From positions 186,001 through 250,000 of the forward strand of contig NZ_JARXWG010000002.1 in the NCBI RefSeq assembly GCF_029893105.1: DNA of 64,000 nt. The letters are read 5' to 3'. Under the pieces are notes generated by a model that saw only the letters and a program-made list of their open reading frames with translations, did not search any database and was not told the origin of the DNA. How positions within the stretch are numbered: position 1 is the first letter of the stretch; every line of letters starts with the position of its first letter. Position numbers and translations under genes: made by a program. This DNA is from Parabacteroides sp. PF5-9. GTDB taxonomy: Bacteria; Bacteroidota; Bacteroidia; Bacteroidales; Tannerellaceae. This document shows, one piece after another, positions 56,609 to 64,000 of this stretch.

Positions 56609-57481
56609 TGTTCCTTTATCTTTTTCGGAAGCAATCGTGACTTTTGCACCATAGGTATTCAGAATACGTATAGCCAGACTTAACCCGACTCCGTGACCAA
56701 CATATTCACGGGTATTGCTTGCCCTGAAAAAAGGTTGATAAATATGTTCCAACTCTTCCGGAGGAATACCTATACCCTGATCTTTGATCTCCAATATCCC
56801 CCCTCGCAAACGCATTTCGACCTGTTTATCCCCCGAATATTTAACAGCATTACTCAATATGTTTTGAATAGCTATTTTCAGTAATTGCGGATTTGCACTG
56901 ATCACCAAAGAGAAGGTATCCGGGGCAAAAGTAACCCTTCGATCCAGAAATTGCATTAAAAATTCAGCCAAGAAGATCGGTTCTATCGTATTACTCAGTA
57001 TCTCCTTATCATCCTGCGACAAAAACAATAAATGTTTCATAAGTTGAATAATACGCTTTGTCTCCGAAGCAATCCGGTGAAGTGCCGCCTGATACTCAGA
57101 AGGAGAACGTTCTTTCAACAAGGTAATCTCACATTCACCCTGGATAGCCGTCAAAGGATTATTCAGTTCATGTGAAGCACTACTGATAAACGTCTTCTCA
57201 CTATGATACGCCGTATCAATACGGTCGATCATCCGTTGGGCATATCCTTTACCCGTAAAAAAAGCAATAACGGTAAAAGTAACGACCATCGCCAACAAAG
57301 AAAAGGCAAAAAACAGTCGTAACTGATGACAAATAGTGAATAACTCGGTACCCTCCCCTAACTCTCCGACAGAACGGTTCATCCACACAAGGAGTATCAA
57401 ATAGAGCAGTAAGGCAACAAAGAATCCTATTCCTGCTGTTATAGCCGTATATATCAGTGTTATTTTATGAACAGGTTTCAT
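56576..57481 (-). CDS. Sensor histidine kinase
   Basis: 301 residues. Two membrane helices (about 8-32 and 50-75) with a very short outside loop. HisKA motif ISSASHELNNPLTAIQGECEITL (His about 104), N-box NILSNAVKYSGD, and G-boxes IKDQGIGIPPEEL and VGHGVGLSLAIRIL. It overlaps the response regulator by 4 bp (ATGA). The small sensor loop suggests that it senses the membrane or an intramembrane partner. Confidence 0.93.
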   Translation of the reverse strand: MKPVHKITLIYTAITAGIGFFVALLLYLILLVWMNRSVGELGEGTELFTICHQLRLFFAFSLLAMVVTFTVIAFFTGKGYAQRMIDRIDTAYHSEKTFISSASHELNNPLTAIQGECEITLLKERSPSEYQAALHRIASETKRIIQLMKHLLFLSQDDKEILSNTIEPIFLAEFLMQFLDRRVTFAPDTFSLVISANPQLLKIAIQNILSNAVKYSGDKQVEMRLRGGILEIKDQGIGIPPEELEHIYQPFFRASNTREYVGHGVGLSLAIRILNTYGAKVTIASEKDKGTVVSIDFLYNR

Positions 57482-58161
57482 GCTTCAATCATATATCCGA
57501 CTCCTGTTACCGTACAGATCAGTTTAGGTTTAAAACCTTTATCTATCTTACCGCGCAGATAGTTCACATACACATCCACCACATTCATATTCCTGTCGGG
57601 TTCTTTATCCCATACATGAGCGATAATATCTTCACGGCTAAGTGCTGTTCCCTGATTTTTAACCAGATATTCCAATAGTCGATATTCACGGATTGTCAGA
57701 TGAATCGCCTTTCCGTTACGCATCGCACGGCGAGTATCCGGGTCAAGCGATAAATTGCCACAGGTCAATAATACCGGCTGCGGCTGCGGATCCACTCCCC
57801 GTCGTCGAAGCAGTGCATTAATTCTCGCCTGCAATTCACTAAAAGAGAACGGTTTTACCAGATAATCATCTGCTCCAGCATCTAGTCCTTTCACAATATC
57901 ATCCGTTGTACCCAAGGCAGTCAGCATAAGCACAGGAGATTGAAAACCAAACCGTTCACGGTAAGACCGACAGAGTTGCAGACCATCCATCTTAGGCATA
58001 ATAACATCCAGTATCAACAATTGGAACGATTCTTTCTGAAGTCTCTCCCAACCTTCTTCACCATCATAAGCCACTACGACCTCATGGGCAAATTCGCTTA
58101 ATCCTCTTTCGATGAAAGAAGCGATATTTTTTTCGTCTTCAACCAATAGTATTTTTGCCAT
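57478..58161 (-). CDS. OmpR-family response regulator
   Basis: 227 residues. Receiver domain: acidic pair in LLVEDEKN, phospho-acceptor Asp in LLILDVIMPKMDG (about 51), Thr in MLTALG, Lys in DDYLVKPFS. Winged-helix output (about 130-227): HLTIREYRLLEYLVKNQG and CTVTGVGYMIEA. It is cognate to the overlapping kinase and diverges from lemA. Confidence 0.95.
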   Translation of the reverse strand: MAKILLVEDEKNIASFIERGLSEFAHEVVVAYDGEEGWERLQKESFQLLILDVIMPKMDGLQLCRSYRERFGFQSPVLMLTALGTTDDIVKGLDAGADDYLVKPFSFSELQARINALLRRRGVDPQPQPVLLTCGNLSLDPDTRRAMRNGKAIHLTIREYRLLEYLVKNQGTALSREDIIAHVWDKEPDRNMNVVDVYVNYLRGKIDKGFKPKLICTVTGVGYMIEA

Positions 58162-58256
58162 ATTAGGAATAATCAGTCTGACGACAAATATAAAACAATT
58201 AATTGAGTCTGTCCGACAACTCTTTTAAACATACCCATTCATTGATTTGTTTGTTT

Positions 58257-58264
58257 TATATTTG
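58257..58264 (+). promoter_or_regulatory. Candidate -7 element for lemA (TATATTTG)
   Basis: It lies 31 bp before the ATG at 58295 and matches TAnnTTTG. It falls inside the longer open frame that begins at 58247, so the later ATG is the start. The -33 is not clear. Confidence 0.6.
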
Positions 58265-58294
58265 CAAAAACTATACACATTAAACAGCGCACAT

Positions 58295-58888
58295 ATGGGC
58301 AAAAGTAAATTATTAGGGATATTGATTCCCATTGTCTTAATTGTTATTTTATTCGTTTGGGTAAAAGGAGTTTACAACAACATGGTTATTCAAGATGAAA
58401 ATGTAAAAACAGCCTGGAGCCAGGTTGAAAATCAATACCAACGCCGACAGGATCTGATCCCTAACCTGGTAAATACAGTAAAAGGATATGCCACGCACGA
58501 AAGCGAGACATTGGAAGGAGTTGTAAATGCACGGGCAAAAGCCAGCCAGACAAACATCAACGCCGATAATCTGACCGAAGAGTCTATGCAACAATTCCAA
58601 GCTGCACAAGGAGAGTTGAGCAGTGCATTGTCTCGACTGATGGTTGTTGTAGAACGTTATCCCGATCTGAAAGCCAATCAAAATTTTCTGGAATTACAGG
58701 CACAACTGGAAGGTACCGAAAACCGGATTTCTGTAGAACGAATGCGTTTCAACGAAGTCGCTCAGGCCTATAATACCTATATCAGACAATTCCCGAATAC
58801 CATCTTTGCCGGCATGTTCGGATTCCACCCCAAAGCATATTTCTCAGCTAATCCCGGAGCAGAAAAAGCACCGGTAGTCACATTCTGA
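58295..58888 (+). CDS. lemA: LemA family protein
   Basis: 197 residues from MGKSKLL at 58295. One N-terminal membrane helix (about 5-25) followed by the LemA coiled-coil body: YNNMVIQDENVKTAWSQVENQYQRRQDLIPNLVNTVKGYA, then VVNARAKAS, LMVVVERYPDLKANQNFLELQAQLEGTENRISVERMRFNEVAQAYNTYIRQFPN. Inner-membrane protein of uncertain role, often paired with a TPM-domain protein, as here 8 bp downstream. Confidence 0.95.
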   Translation: MGKSKLLGILIPIVLIVILFVWVKGVYNNMVIQDENVKTAWSQVENQYQRRQDLIPNLVNTVKGYATHESETLEGVVNARAKASQTNINADNLTEESMQQFQAAQGELSSALSRLMVVVERYPDLKANQNFLELQAQLEGTENRISVERMRFNEVAQAYNTYIRQFPNTIFAGMFGFHPKAYFSANPGAEKAPVVTF

Positions 58889-58896
58889 CAACACCA

Positions 58897-59871
58897 ATGA
58901 AAAGGTTGGTGAATGCAACTCCGCGATACAGGAGCAGAATATCTACTTGCATATTCTTCCTGTTTCTTGTAAGTACATACTGTATATATGCCAATCAGGA
59001 TTATACCGTCGGAACAATACCCAACGTCCGATTAACAGACCGGTTGAATCATGTCAGTAACCCGGATGGGATTATACAAACAGCAGATGTGGCTCAAATC
59101 AACGCACTTCTTCAAATAGTCGAAGACAGCCTGGGTATTGAAGTGGCTGTTGTAGCCATCAACAGTATTGGCGATAATGATGCACGTATGTTTGCCACCG
59201 ACCTTTTCAAACATTGGGGTATCGGAAAGAAAAATAAAGACAACGGACTCCTTATCCAGCTGGTAACCGAACCCTCGCAACGCTCTGTCGTTTTTGAGAC
59301 AGGTTATGGTATTGAGGATGTATTACCGGATATAATCACTTATCGTATACAGCAACAATATATGATTCCCGATATGAAAGCGGGAGATTACAGCTCTGGT
59401 ATATTGAAAGGAGTCAGAGTAGTCAAAGAATATCTGCTGGCCAGCGATTATGCTAGAGCATCTTTAGTCGAAACAGAGAGTAAAAAGAATATCGACGACT
59501 CATTGGCCTGGATATTTTTCTTTTTCGGTATATTCCTTCTCATTGCTATTTTTCTAATCTCTATACTCAGAAACCGCCCAAAGCGATGTCCGCAATGCGG
59601 GGAAAAGACATTTATATATGTCGGACGGCAAACCTTACTACAACCAACCTTCAAGACAGAAGGAGTGGCTGTCGATACATATCGCTGTAAAAATTGCGGA
59701 TATACAGAAACAAAGCGTCGTCAACTGGATCGTCTCCGTCGCAGTTCAACACCCTATTATTCCGGAGGAGCAGGTAGTCTGGGCAGAGGATCAGGTAGTC
59801 GAGGAGGACGCTCCGGAGGTTCCTGGGGAGGGGGACGTTCCGGAGGTGGCGGATCGATCAGTCGTTTTTGA
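58897..59871 (+). CDS. TPM domain-containing protein with zinc ribbon and Gly/Ser-rich tail
   Basis: 324 residues. Signal peptide (about 15-34), TPM domain (about 45-175: VSNPDGIIQTADVAQINALL, GIEVAVVAINSIG, GIGKKNKDNGLLIQLV and YGIEDVLPD), a membrane helix (about 203-222), and a cytoplasmic-side zinc ribbon with CPQCG and CKNCG (about 228 and 258). A low-complexity Gly/Ser/Arg tail of about 35 residues ends GGGGSISRF. YgcG-like partner of LemA. Confidence 0.9.
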   Translation: MKRLVNATPRYRSRISTCIFFLFLVSTYCIYANQDYTVGTIPNVRLTDRLNHVSNPDGIIQTADVAQINALLQIVEDSLGIEVAVVAINSIGDNDARMFATDLFKHWGIGKKNKDNGLLIQLVTEPSQRSVVFETGYGIEDVLPDIITYRIQQQYMIPDMKAGDYSSGILKGVRVVKEYLLASDYARASLVETESKKNIDDSLAWIFFFFGIFLLIAIFLISILRNRPKRCPQCGEKTFIYVGRQTLLQPTFKTEGVAVDTYRCKNCGYTETKRRQLDRLRRSSTPYYSGGAGSLGRGSGSRGGRSGGSWGGGRSGGGGSISRF

Positions 59872-59880
59872 TTGTTTGGA

Positions 59881-62373
59881 TTATTCCTTTATGAGTTTCA
59901 ATAGGGTAATCGAATTCGGAGGAAAAGTATAATTCATCGGACGTCCGAGAGGAAACGATACGGAAAACTCTTCCCGAATAACCCGATCAGGATCTTCAAA
60001 TGTATTTTTATCCTCCGGCAACCCTTTTAGCTGAATCACAGTCGCTTCATTTTGCAAATGGATCCCATTCAGTTGTAAACGGGTGATCTCTTCATGTTGT
60101 GTCGTATTCACCACCTTTAAGAAAACCGTACCGGTCTCATTATCTAACGCTGTAGTTGCCACAAGCGACGGAAGTGGTTTAAGCATGCCATCAAAAATCA
60201 AGGTATCATTCACAGAACAGGTGATCCGGTCATCATGGGCTGTCAGCTTCAACTTATACCACCGATGGCTCTCAAAAGGGAAATCCACCGAATCAGTTAA
60301 TAAATGACTAACAGCCAACGATTGCTGATGCAGTTCGATACGCTCCCCTCCTATTGTCAGAGACAAATATTGACTTTGATCCCCTAACTCTCCATTATCT
60401 CTGATCCGGAACTGAATCGTGCCACTCCCTTTCGTTCGTTGAATGGTTGCGGTCAACTCATAATTATGCTGGGAAGAATCACCCATAATAGCATAATTCC
60501 AACTATTTGCTTCCGGAATCAAATAATCATCCTCTATTTTCCACCCCCCGGTAATCGTATTGATCGCTGTTACTTTTTTTTGATCGATACATACATCTGT
60601 AATATCATAGCAGTTATCAAACAGTTCAATGGAAGCATATCCTCCTCTCACTTGTGGTTTAGCATAGGTTTCAACGGATGTTTTTAGTAATTCATCCCCT
60701 CTATGATTAGCCAACAACTCCCATAAATAATAGGAAGGAGAAAGAAGGATCTGCTTGTTTTTAAAAGCGATCATAGGAGGACGTTGATAAGCATATTTGG
60801 CATTGCCCAATACAGGACTATATGCCAGTCGTTTTACAACCTGCTGATTATTTTCCGCTCCGATCAGAAAACAAGCCTCAGCTATTGCCGCACGCATTGT
60901 GCCTTGGTTTTTGTTATCAACAACACCAAATTCTCCTATAAATAAAGGATTACGGCGAGAGGAGTATATTGATTCAAAAAGATTATAATTCGAAATCAAA
61001 TAATCTTCACCCGAATGGAAATGGTGATCAACCCAATGACTTCTATTTCTCCCGCCTGTTGCAGCACTACTTATGACCATGACCTCCGGATAAACTTCTT
61101 GAATCGCCTGACGGAAAAATTCAAACCGCCGATTATATTCATACCCATTATTTTCACTACCAATCTCTATATACTTTAGATGAAAAGGCGTCGGATGACC
61201 ATTCTCTGCCCGTAGAGAACCCCACAGCGAATCGGCCGGTTCATTGGCATAAGCAATCGCATCCAATGCATCCTGTACCAGTTTGTCCATTTCACCGATA
61301 GCCTCATAACGGGGTCGCCGACTCTGGCTGGTCACCCCGCTATTCACCACATATACAGGTTCGGCTTTCAAGTCTTCACACAGTTGTAGATACTCATGGT
61401 ACCCCATACCGTTAGAACTTCCGTAGCCCCATATGTTCCAGAAATGTTTTCGTTGAGAAATATCACCGACCGACTCCTTCCATAGTGGGAAAGTACCGGC
61501 TGTATACCCCTCGACAAAAGGCCCTCCCGGAAAACGGATAAATTGCGGATTCAGAGCGACTATTTTTTCCATCAGATCGATACGCAAACCATTCGACCGG
61601 TTATTCCACGTTTTTTCAGGAAAAAGAGAGACGACATCCAACCAAAAGACAAAAGCCGTATCTGTAGAAAAAGTCAAAGCCCCATACGTTGCATCCGTAT
61701 GGGCTGTAAAAGTGTACTGATATTTTTTCCATTCACGGGAAGGACGTATACTGAATACATCACTGATTGTATGAGTAAGAGACGAATCCTCCAAGGCAAC
61801 ATCGATAGTACGTGGAACTAAATAGTTGCTTTTCGCATAAAAAGAGAGGTGATACCGTTCACCTTTTTCCAAGAGAATACCATCATAACCTTCGGCAACC
61901 ACTCCTCCCCGCCCCGTTTCTACCGAAGCGTTAGCCGCTACATACAAAGAACGTTTGTTTGTAACGTTCAATAATTCCTGTGGGTCGGGAGCCATAATGG
62001 TATTGACCGCTAAACGTCGCCATCCGGGAACCGCATAGGGTGACACAAACGGGATACTCCATTTATTCGGGGTCACTAATAGATTCCGGACACCATCATA
62101 CCGGGTATTCAAAGGAGGTACCCCATCTTCAAAACTCCGGTTTTGAATCAGTTCACCATACAACCCTCCTTCAATCGCATGATTGATTTCTTCAATATTC
62201 AACCCATACAACGATTGATTCACAGGGACACCCACCCCTTCTGTTTCAACAGTAATAGATGAAGTCACAGGCATTTCAGGCCGACAACCCCCTAATAAAT
62301 ACAGTAGAAAACATATCCATACTGCACCTAAGTTCCATCTATCCACTATTTCTCTCTCTATCATACGGATCAT
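59881..62373 (-). CDS. GH51 alpha-L-arabinofuranosidase, lipoprotein
   Basis: 830 residues from the first ATG (62373); a TTG at 62388 and a later ATG (62364) are possible starts. Lipobox LGGC follows a hydrophobic stretch. GH51 pattern: LYGLNIEEINHAIEGGLYGELIQNRSFE at the front, a CBM-like sandwich, RFPGGPFVEGY, acid/base Glu in IEIGSENNGYEYNRRF, nucleophile Glu in FIGEFGV, and a C-terminal LamG-like domain (YELTATIQRTKGSGTIQFRIRD). It removes terminal arabinofuranose from arabinan or arabinoxylan, probably at the cell surface or in the periplasm. Confidence 0.88.
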   Translation of the reverse strand: MIRMIEREIVDRWNLGAVWICFLLYLLGGCRPEMPVTSSITVETEGVGVPVNQSLYGLNIEEINHAIEGGLYGELIQNRSFEDGVPPLNTRYDGVRNLLVTPNKWSIPFVSPYAVPGWRRLAVNTIMAPDPQELLNVTNKRSLYVAANASVETGRGGVVAEGYDGILLEKGERYHLSFYAKSNYLVPRTIDVALEDSSLTHTISDVFSIRPSREWKKYQYTFTAHTDATYGALTFSTDTAFVFWLDVVSLFPEKTWNNRSNGLRIDLMEKIVALNPQFIRFPGGPFVEGYTAGTFPLWKESVGDISQRKHFWNIWGYGSSNGMGYHEYLQLCEDLKAEPVYVVNSGVTSQSRRPRYEAIGEMDKLVQDALDAIAYANEPADSLWGSLRAENGHPTPFHLKYIEIGSENNGYEYNRRFEFFRQAIQEVYPEVMVISSAATGGRNRSHWVDHHFHSGEDYLISNYNLFESIYSSRRNPLFIGEFGVVDNKNQGTMRAAIAEACFLIGAENNQQVVKRLAYSPVLGNAKYAYQRPPMIAFKNKQILLSPSYYLWELLANHRGDELLKTSVETYAKPQVRGGYASIELFDNCYDITDVCIDQKKVTAINTITGGWKIEDDYLIPEANSWNYAIMGDSSQHNYELTATIQRTKGSGTIQFRIRDNGELGDQSQYLSLTIGGERIELHQQSLAVSHLLTDSVDFPFESHRWYKLKLTAHDDRITCSVNDTLIFDGMLKPLPSLVATTALDNETGTVFLKVVNTTQHEEITRLQLNGIHLQNEATVIQLKGLPEDKNTFEDPDRVIREEFSVSFPLGRPMNYTFPPNSITLLKLIKE

Positions 62374-62820
62374 AATAGCTTGTTCCAAACAAAAAAACAG
62401 AACACAACGTTCCTTTTTTTGTACGAGGTAGAACGTTTTTCTGTTAGAGGTACCTCTAAATTGATTTACACCTACCTCTAAATGAATTTAGACGTACCTC
62501 TAAAATATTTTAGACGTACCTCTAACAAAAAAGTCTTCAGAGGAAAACTAAAATATCCTGCAAAGCAACTAAAAAACGATCAAAATAATACGCATTTTAT
62601 TGATGAAAACGCAAAAACAGGTCATAATTTACATCTTTGACCGATTCTTATACTTTTTAGACGGATTATTGAAAGAAAATTCGGCGAGAAGCAGATTCCT
62701 TTGTACTGAAATTAACAGTTTAATCTATATTCTAAGAGAAAACTAAGGCGATATCTATTTTGAAAAAACGGAGAGGAGTAAGCAATTACTCCTCTCCCCA
62801 CACACTTTTTTTGATCTACC
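62374..62820. other. Divergent intergenic region, 447 bp
   Basis: It lies between the minus-strand GH51 gene and the plus-strand GH2 gene and must hold both promoters. It contains copy 3 of the 84-bp palindrome array. A weak -7-like TTCCTTTG precedes the GH2 gene (about 62696). No gene seen. Confidence 0.5.
62443..62526. repeat. 84-bp four-unit palindrome array, copy 3 (inverted orientation)
   Basis: Unit centres at 62451.5, 62473.5, 62495.5 and 62517.5, again exactly 22 bp apart. Units are TTAGAGGTACCTCTAA, TTACACCTACCTCTAA and two of TTAGACGTACCTCTAA. The core starts GTTAGAGG and ends CTCTAAC. Flanks are TTTTTCT on the left and AAAAAAGTC on the right, the reverse complement of the flank pattern of copy 2. 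It sits 70 bp upstream of the GH51 start. Confidence 0.9.
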
Positions 62821-64000
62821 ATGAAACTATTTAAACATAAAACTGTAATGAGAAAAAACATTTTTTTAATCTGTAGTCTCTTTGTTATTACGTGTGCCTA
62901 TGCCCAATGGAAACCGGCAGGCGATAAAATCAAAACAAACTGGGCCGAAAAAATGAATCCCCAGAACGTACTTCCCGAATATCCCCGTCCCCTGTTGGAA
63001 CGCACGGAATGGATCAATCTGAACGGAGAATGGGATTATGCCATTAAACCAAAAGGAGAAGCCGAACCGGCTACGTTTGATGGAAGAATTCTCGTTCCAT
63101 TCGCTGTCGAATCATCATTATCGGGGGTTCAAAAGACTGTTGGTGAAAACAATGAACTTTGGTACAAACGTGAATTCACCGTTCCTTCCGGTTGGAGAAA
63201 CAAAGACATCATGCTCAATTTTGGTGCAGTAGACTGGATTGCAGATGTTTTTATCAATGATATTCTGATCGGTTCACACCAAGGGGGGTATACGCCGTTT
63301 TCTTTCAACATCACCCCTTATCTCAGTGGAAAAAATACGCACAAATTAGTGGTTCGTGTATGGGATCCCAGCGAGAAAGGGTATCAGCCAAGAGGAAAAC
63401 AGACCTCTAAACCGGAAGGTATATGGTATACTCCGGTAACAGGGATCTGGCAAACCGTATGGTTGGAACCGGTATCCAATGATCACATCACTGCTGTAAA
63501 ATCAATTCCAAACATTGATAATAACACACTATCTGTCACGGTAAGCGGGGCTAATTGTAATGTCAGCAATATTGTCGAAGTCAAATTATTGGATAAAGGA
63601 CGTGTTATAAGTAGCGCCAAAGGCATTCAAGGTAAAGAGTTACGACTGGGCGTACAGAACCCGACATTATGGGATACCTCAAACCCTTATTTGTATGATA
63701 TGGTCATCACGCTATCAAAAAACGGAAAAGTTGTTGATGAAGTCAAATCGTATACTGCATTTCGCAAAATATCCGTCAAAAAAGATGCCAATGGCATTAT
63801 GCGTATGCAGCTGAACAATAAAAATCTGTTCCACTATGGTCCGTTGGATCAAGGATGGTGGCCCGACGGACTTTACACAGCTCCTACCGATGAAGCGTTG
63901 TTGTATGACATTGTCAAGACAAAAGAATGGGGATTCAATATGATCCGCAAACATGTTAAAGTTGAACCTGCACGATGGTACTACCATTGTGATAAAGAAG
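62821..64000 (+). CDS. GH2 family glycoside hydrolase (beta-galactosidase-like), 3' end beyond window
   Basis: At least 393 residues, open to the right edge. Start is ATG 62821, or ATG 62848, which gives a tidy signal peptide ending CAYAQ. GH2 order: sugar-binding domain (about 45-210: YPRPLLERTEWINLNGEWDYAI, ILVPFAVESSLSGV, WYKREFTVP, NFGAVDWIADVFIND and HQGGYTPFSFNIT), Ig-like domain (about 212-325), then the start of the catalytic barrel (WGFNMIRKHVKVEPARWYYHCDKE). The catalytic Glu residues lie beyond the window. Together with GH51 it suggests plant arabinan or arabinogalactan use. Confidence 0.9.
   Translation, partial: MKLFKHKTVMRKNIFLICSLFVITCAYAQWKPAGDKIKTNWAEKMNPQNVLPEYPRPLLERTEWINLNGEWDYAIKPKGEAEPATFDGRILVPFAVESSLSGVQKTVGENNELWYKREFTVPSGWRNKDIMLNFGAVDWIADVFINDILIGSHQGGYTPFSFNITPYLSGKNTHKLVVRVWDPSEKGYQPRGKQTSKPEGIWYTPVTGIWQTVWLEPVSNDHITAVKSIPNIDNNTLSVTVSGANCNVSNIVEVKLLDKGRVISSAKGIQGKELRLGVQNPTLWDTSNPYLYDMVITLSKNGKVVDEVKSYTAFRKISVKKDANGIMRMQLNNKNLFHYGPLDQGWWPDGLYTAPTDEALLYDIVKTKEWGFNMIRKHVKVEPARWYYHCDKE

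Overview
The window is from a Bacteroidota (Bacteroidales) chromosome. Evidence: a SusC/SusD pair, three further TonB-linked outer-membrane receptors or barrels, many lipoproteins with a lipobox close to the N-terminus, Bacteroides-type promoters (TAnnTTTG at -7, in two cases with TTG or TTTG 19 bp upstream), and a trpBEGDCFA operon. It fits a gut or anaerobic Bacteroidales such as the Parabacteroides/Dysgonomonas group, but I cannot fix the genus from sequence alone. No rRNA, tRNA, CRISPR, transposase or integrase gene was found.

Layout. 1-6.3 kb: a truncated MG2/carboxypeptidase-regulatory protein, an outer-membrane barrel protein, a DUF362 membrane protein and a thioredoxin-like protein without its cysteines. 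6.3-11.8 kb: an orphan protein, then an AT-rich lipoprotein / TonB receptor / DUF4249 block. 11.9-14.7 kb: serB, a Dabb protein, a C_GCAxxG_C_C protein and mgtC. 14.8-18 kb: TPP riboswitch, TenI-like gene, thiE, thiC. 18-20 kb: patatin lipase and a D-lactate dehydrogenase-like gene. 20.7-33.7 kb, all on the minus strand: SusC, SusD and a lipoprotein, then DUF4369 and two tandem pairs of a polytopic membrane protein plus a haem-binding (CxxCH) beta-propeller lipoprotein. 34.4-39.3 kb: HAD phosphatase and potABCD-type polyamine transporter. 39.4-47.4 kb: flavin-reductase-like lipoprotein, winged-helix protein, HTH regulator, TonB, an outer-membrane barrel receptor and a two-component system. 47.7-49.6 kb: a secreted TIM-barrel-like protein. 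49.8-56.6 kb: a complete trp operon behind a Trp-Trp-Trp leader peptide and attenuator. 56.6-59.9 kb: a second two-component system, lemA and a TPM-domain gene. 59.9-64 kb: a GH51 arabinofuranosidase divergent from a truncated GH2 enzyme.

The most unusual features are these. (a) Three dispersed copies of an 84-bp intergenic element, each made of four palindromic units whose centres lie exactly 22 bp apart; a fourth region, with a different core sequence, shows the same spacing. (b) The duplicated membrane-protein/haem-propeller cassette behind the SusCD genes. (c) A well-formed ribosome-mediated trp attenuator, with leader peptide, antiterminator and terminator all visible. (d) A 15-bp hairpin that places the start codon of a TonB receptor in its loop.
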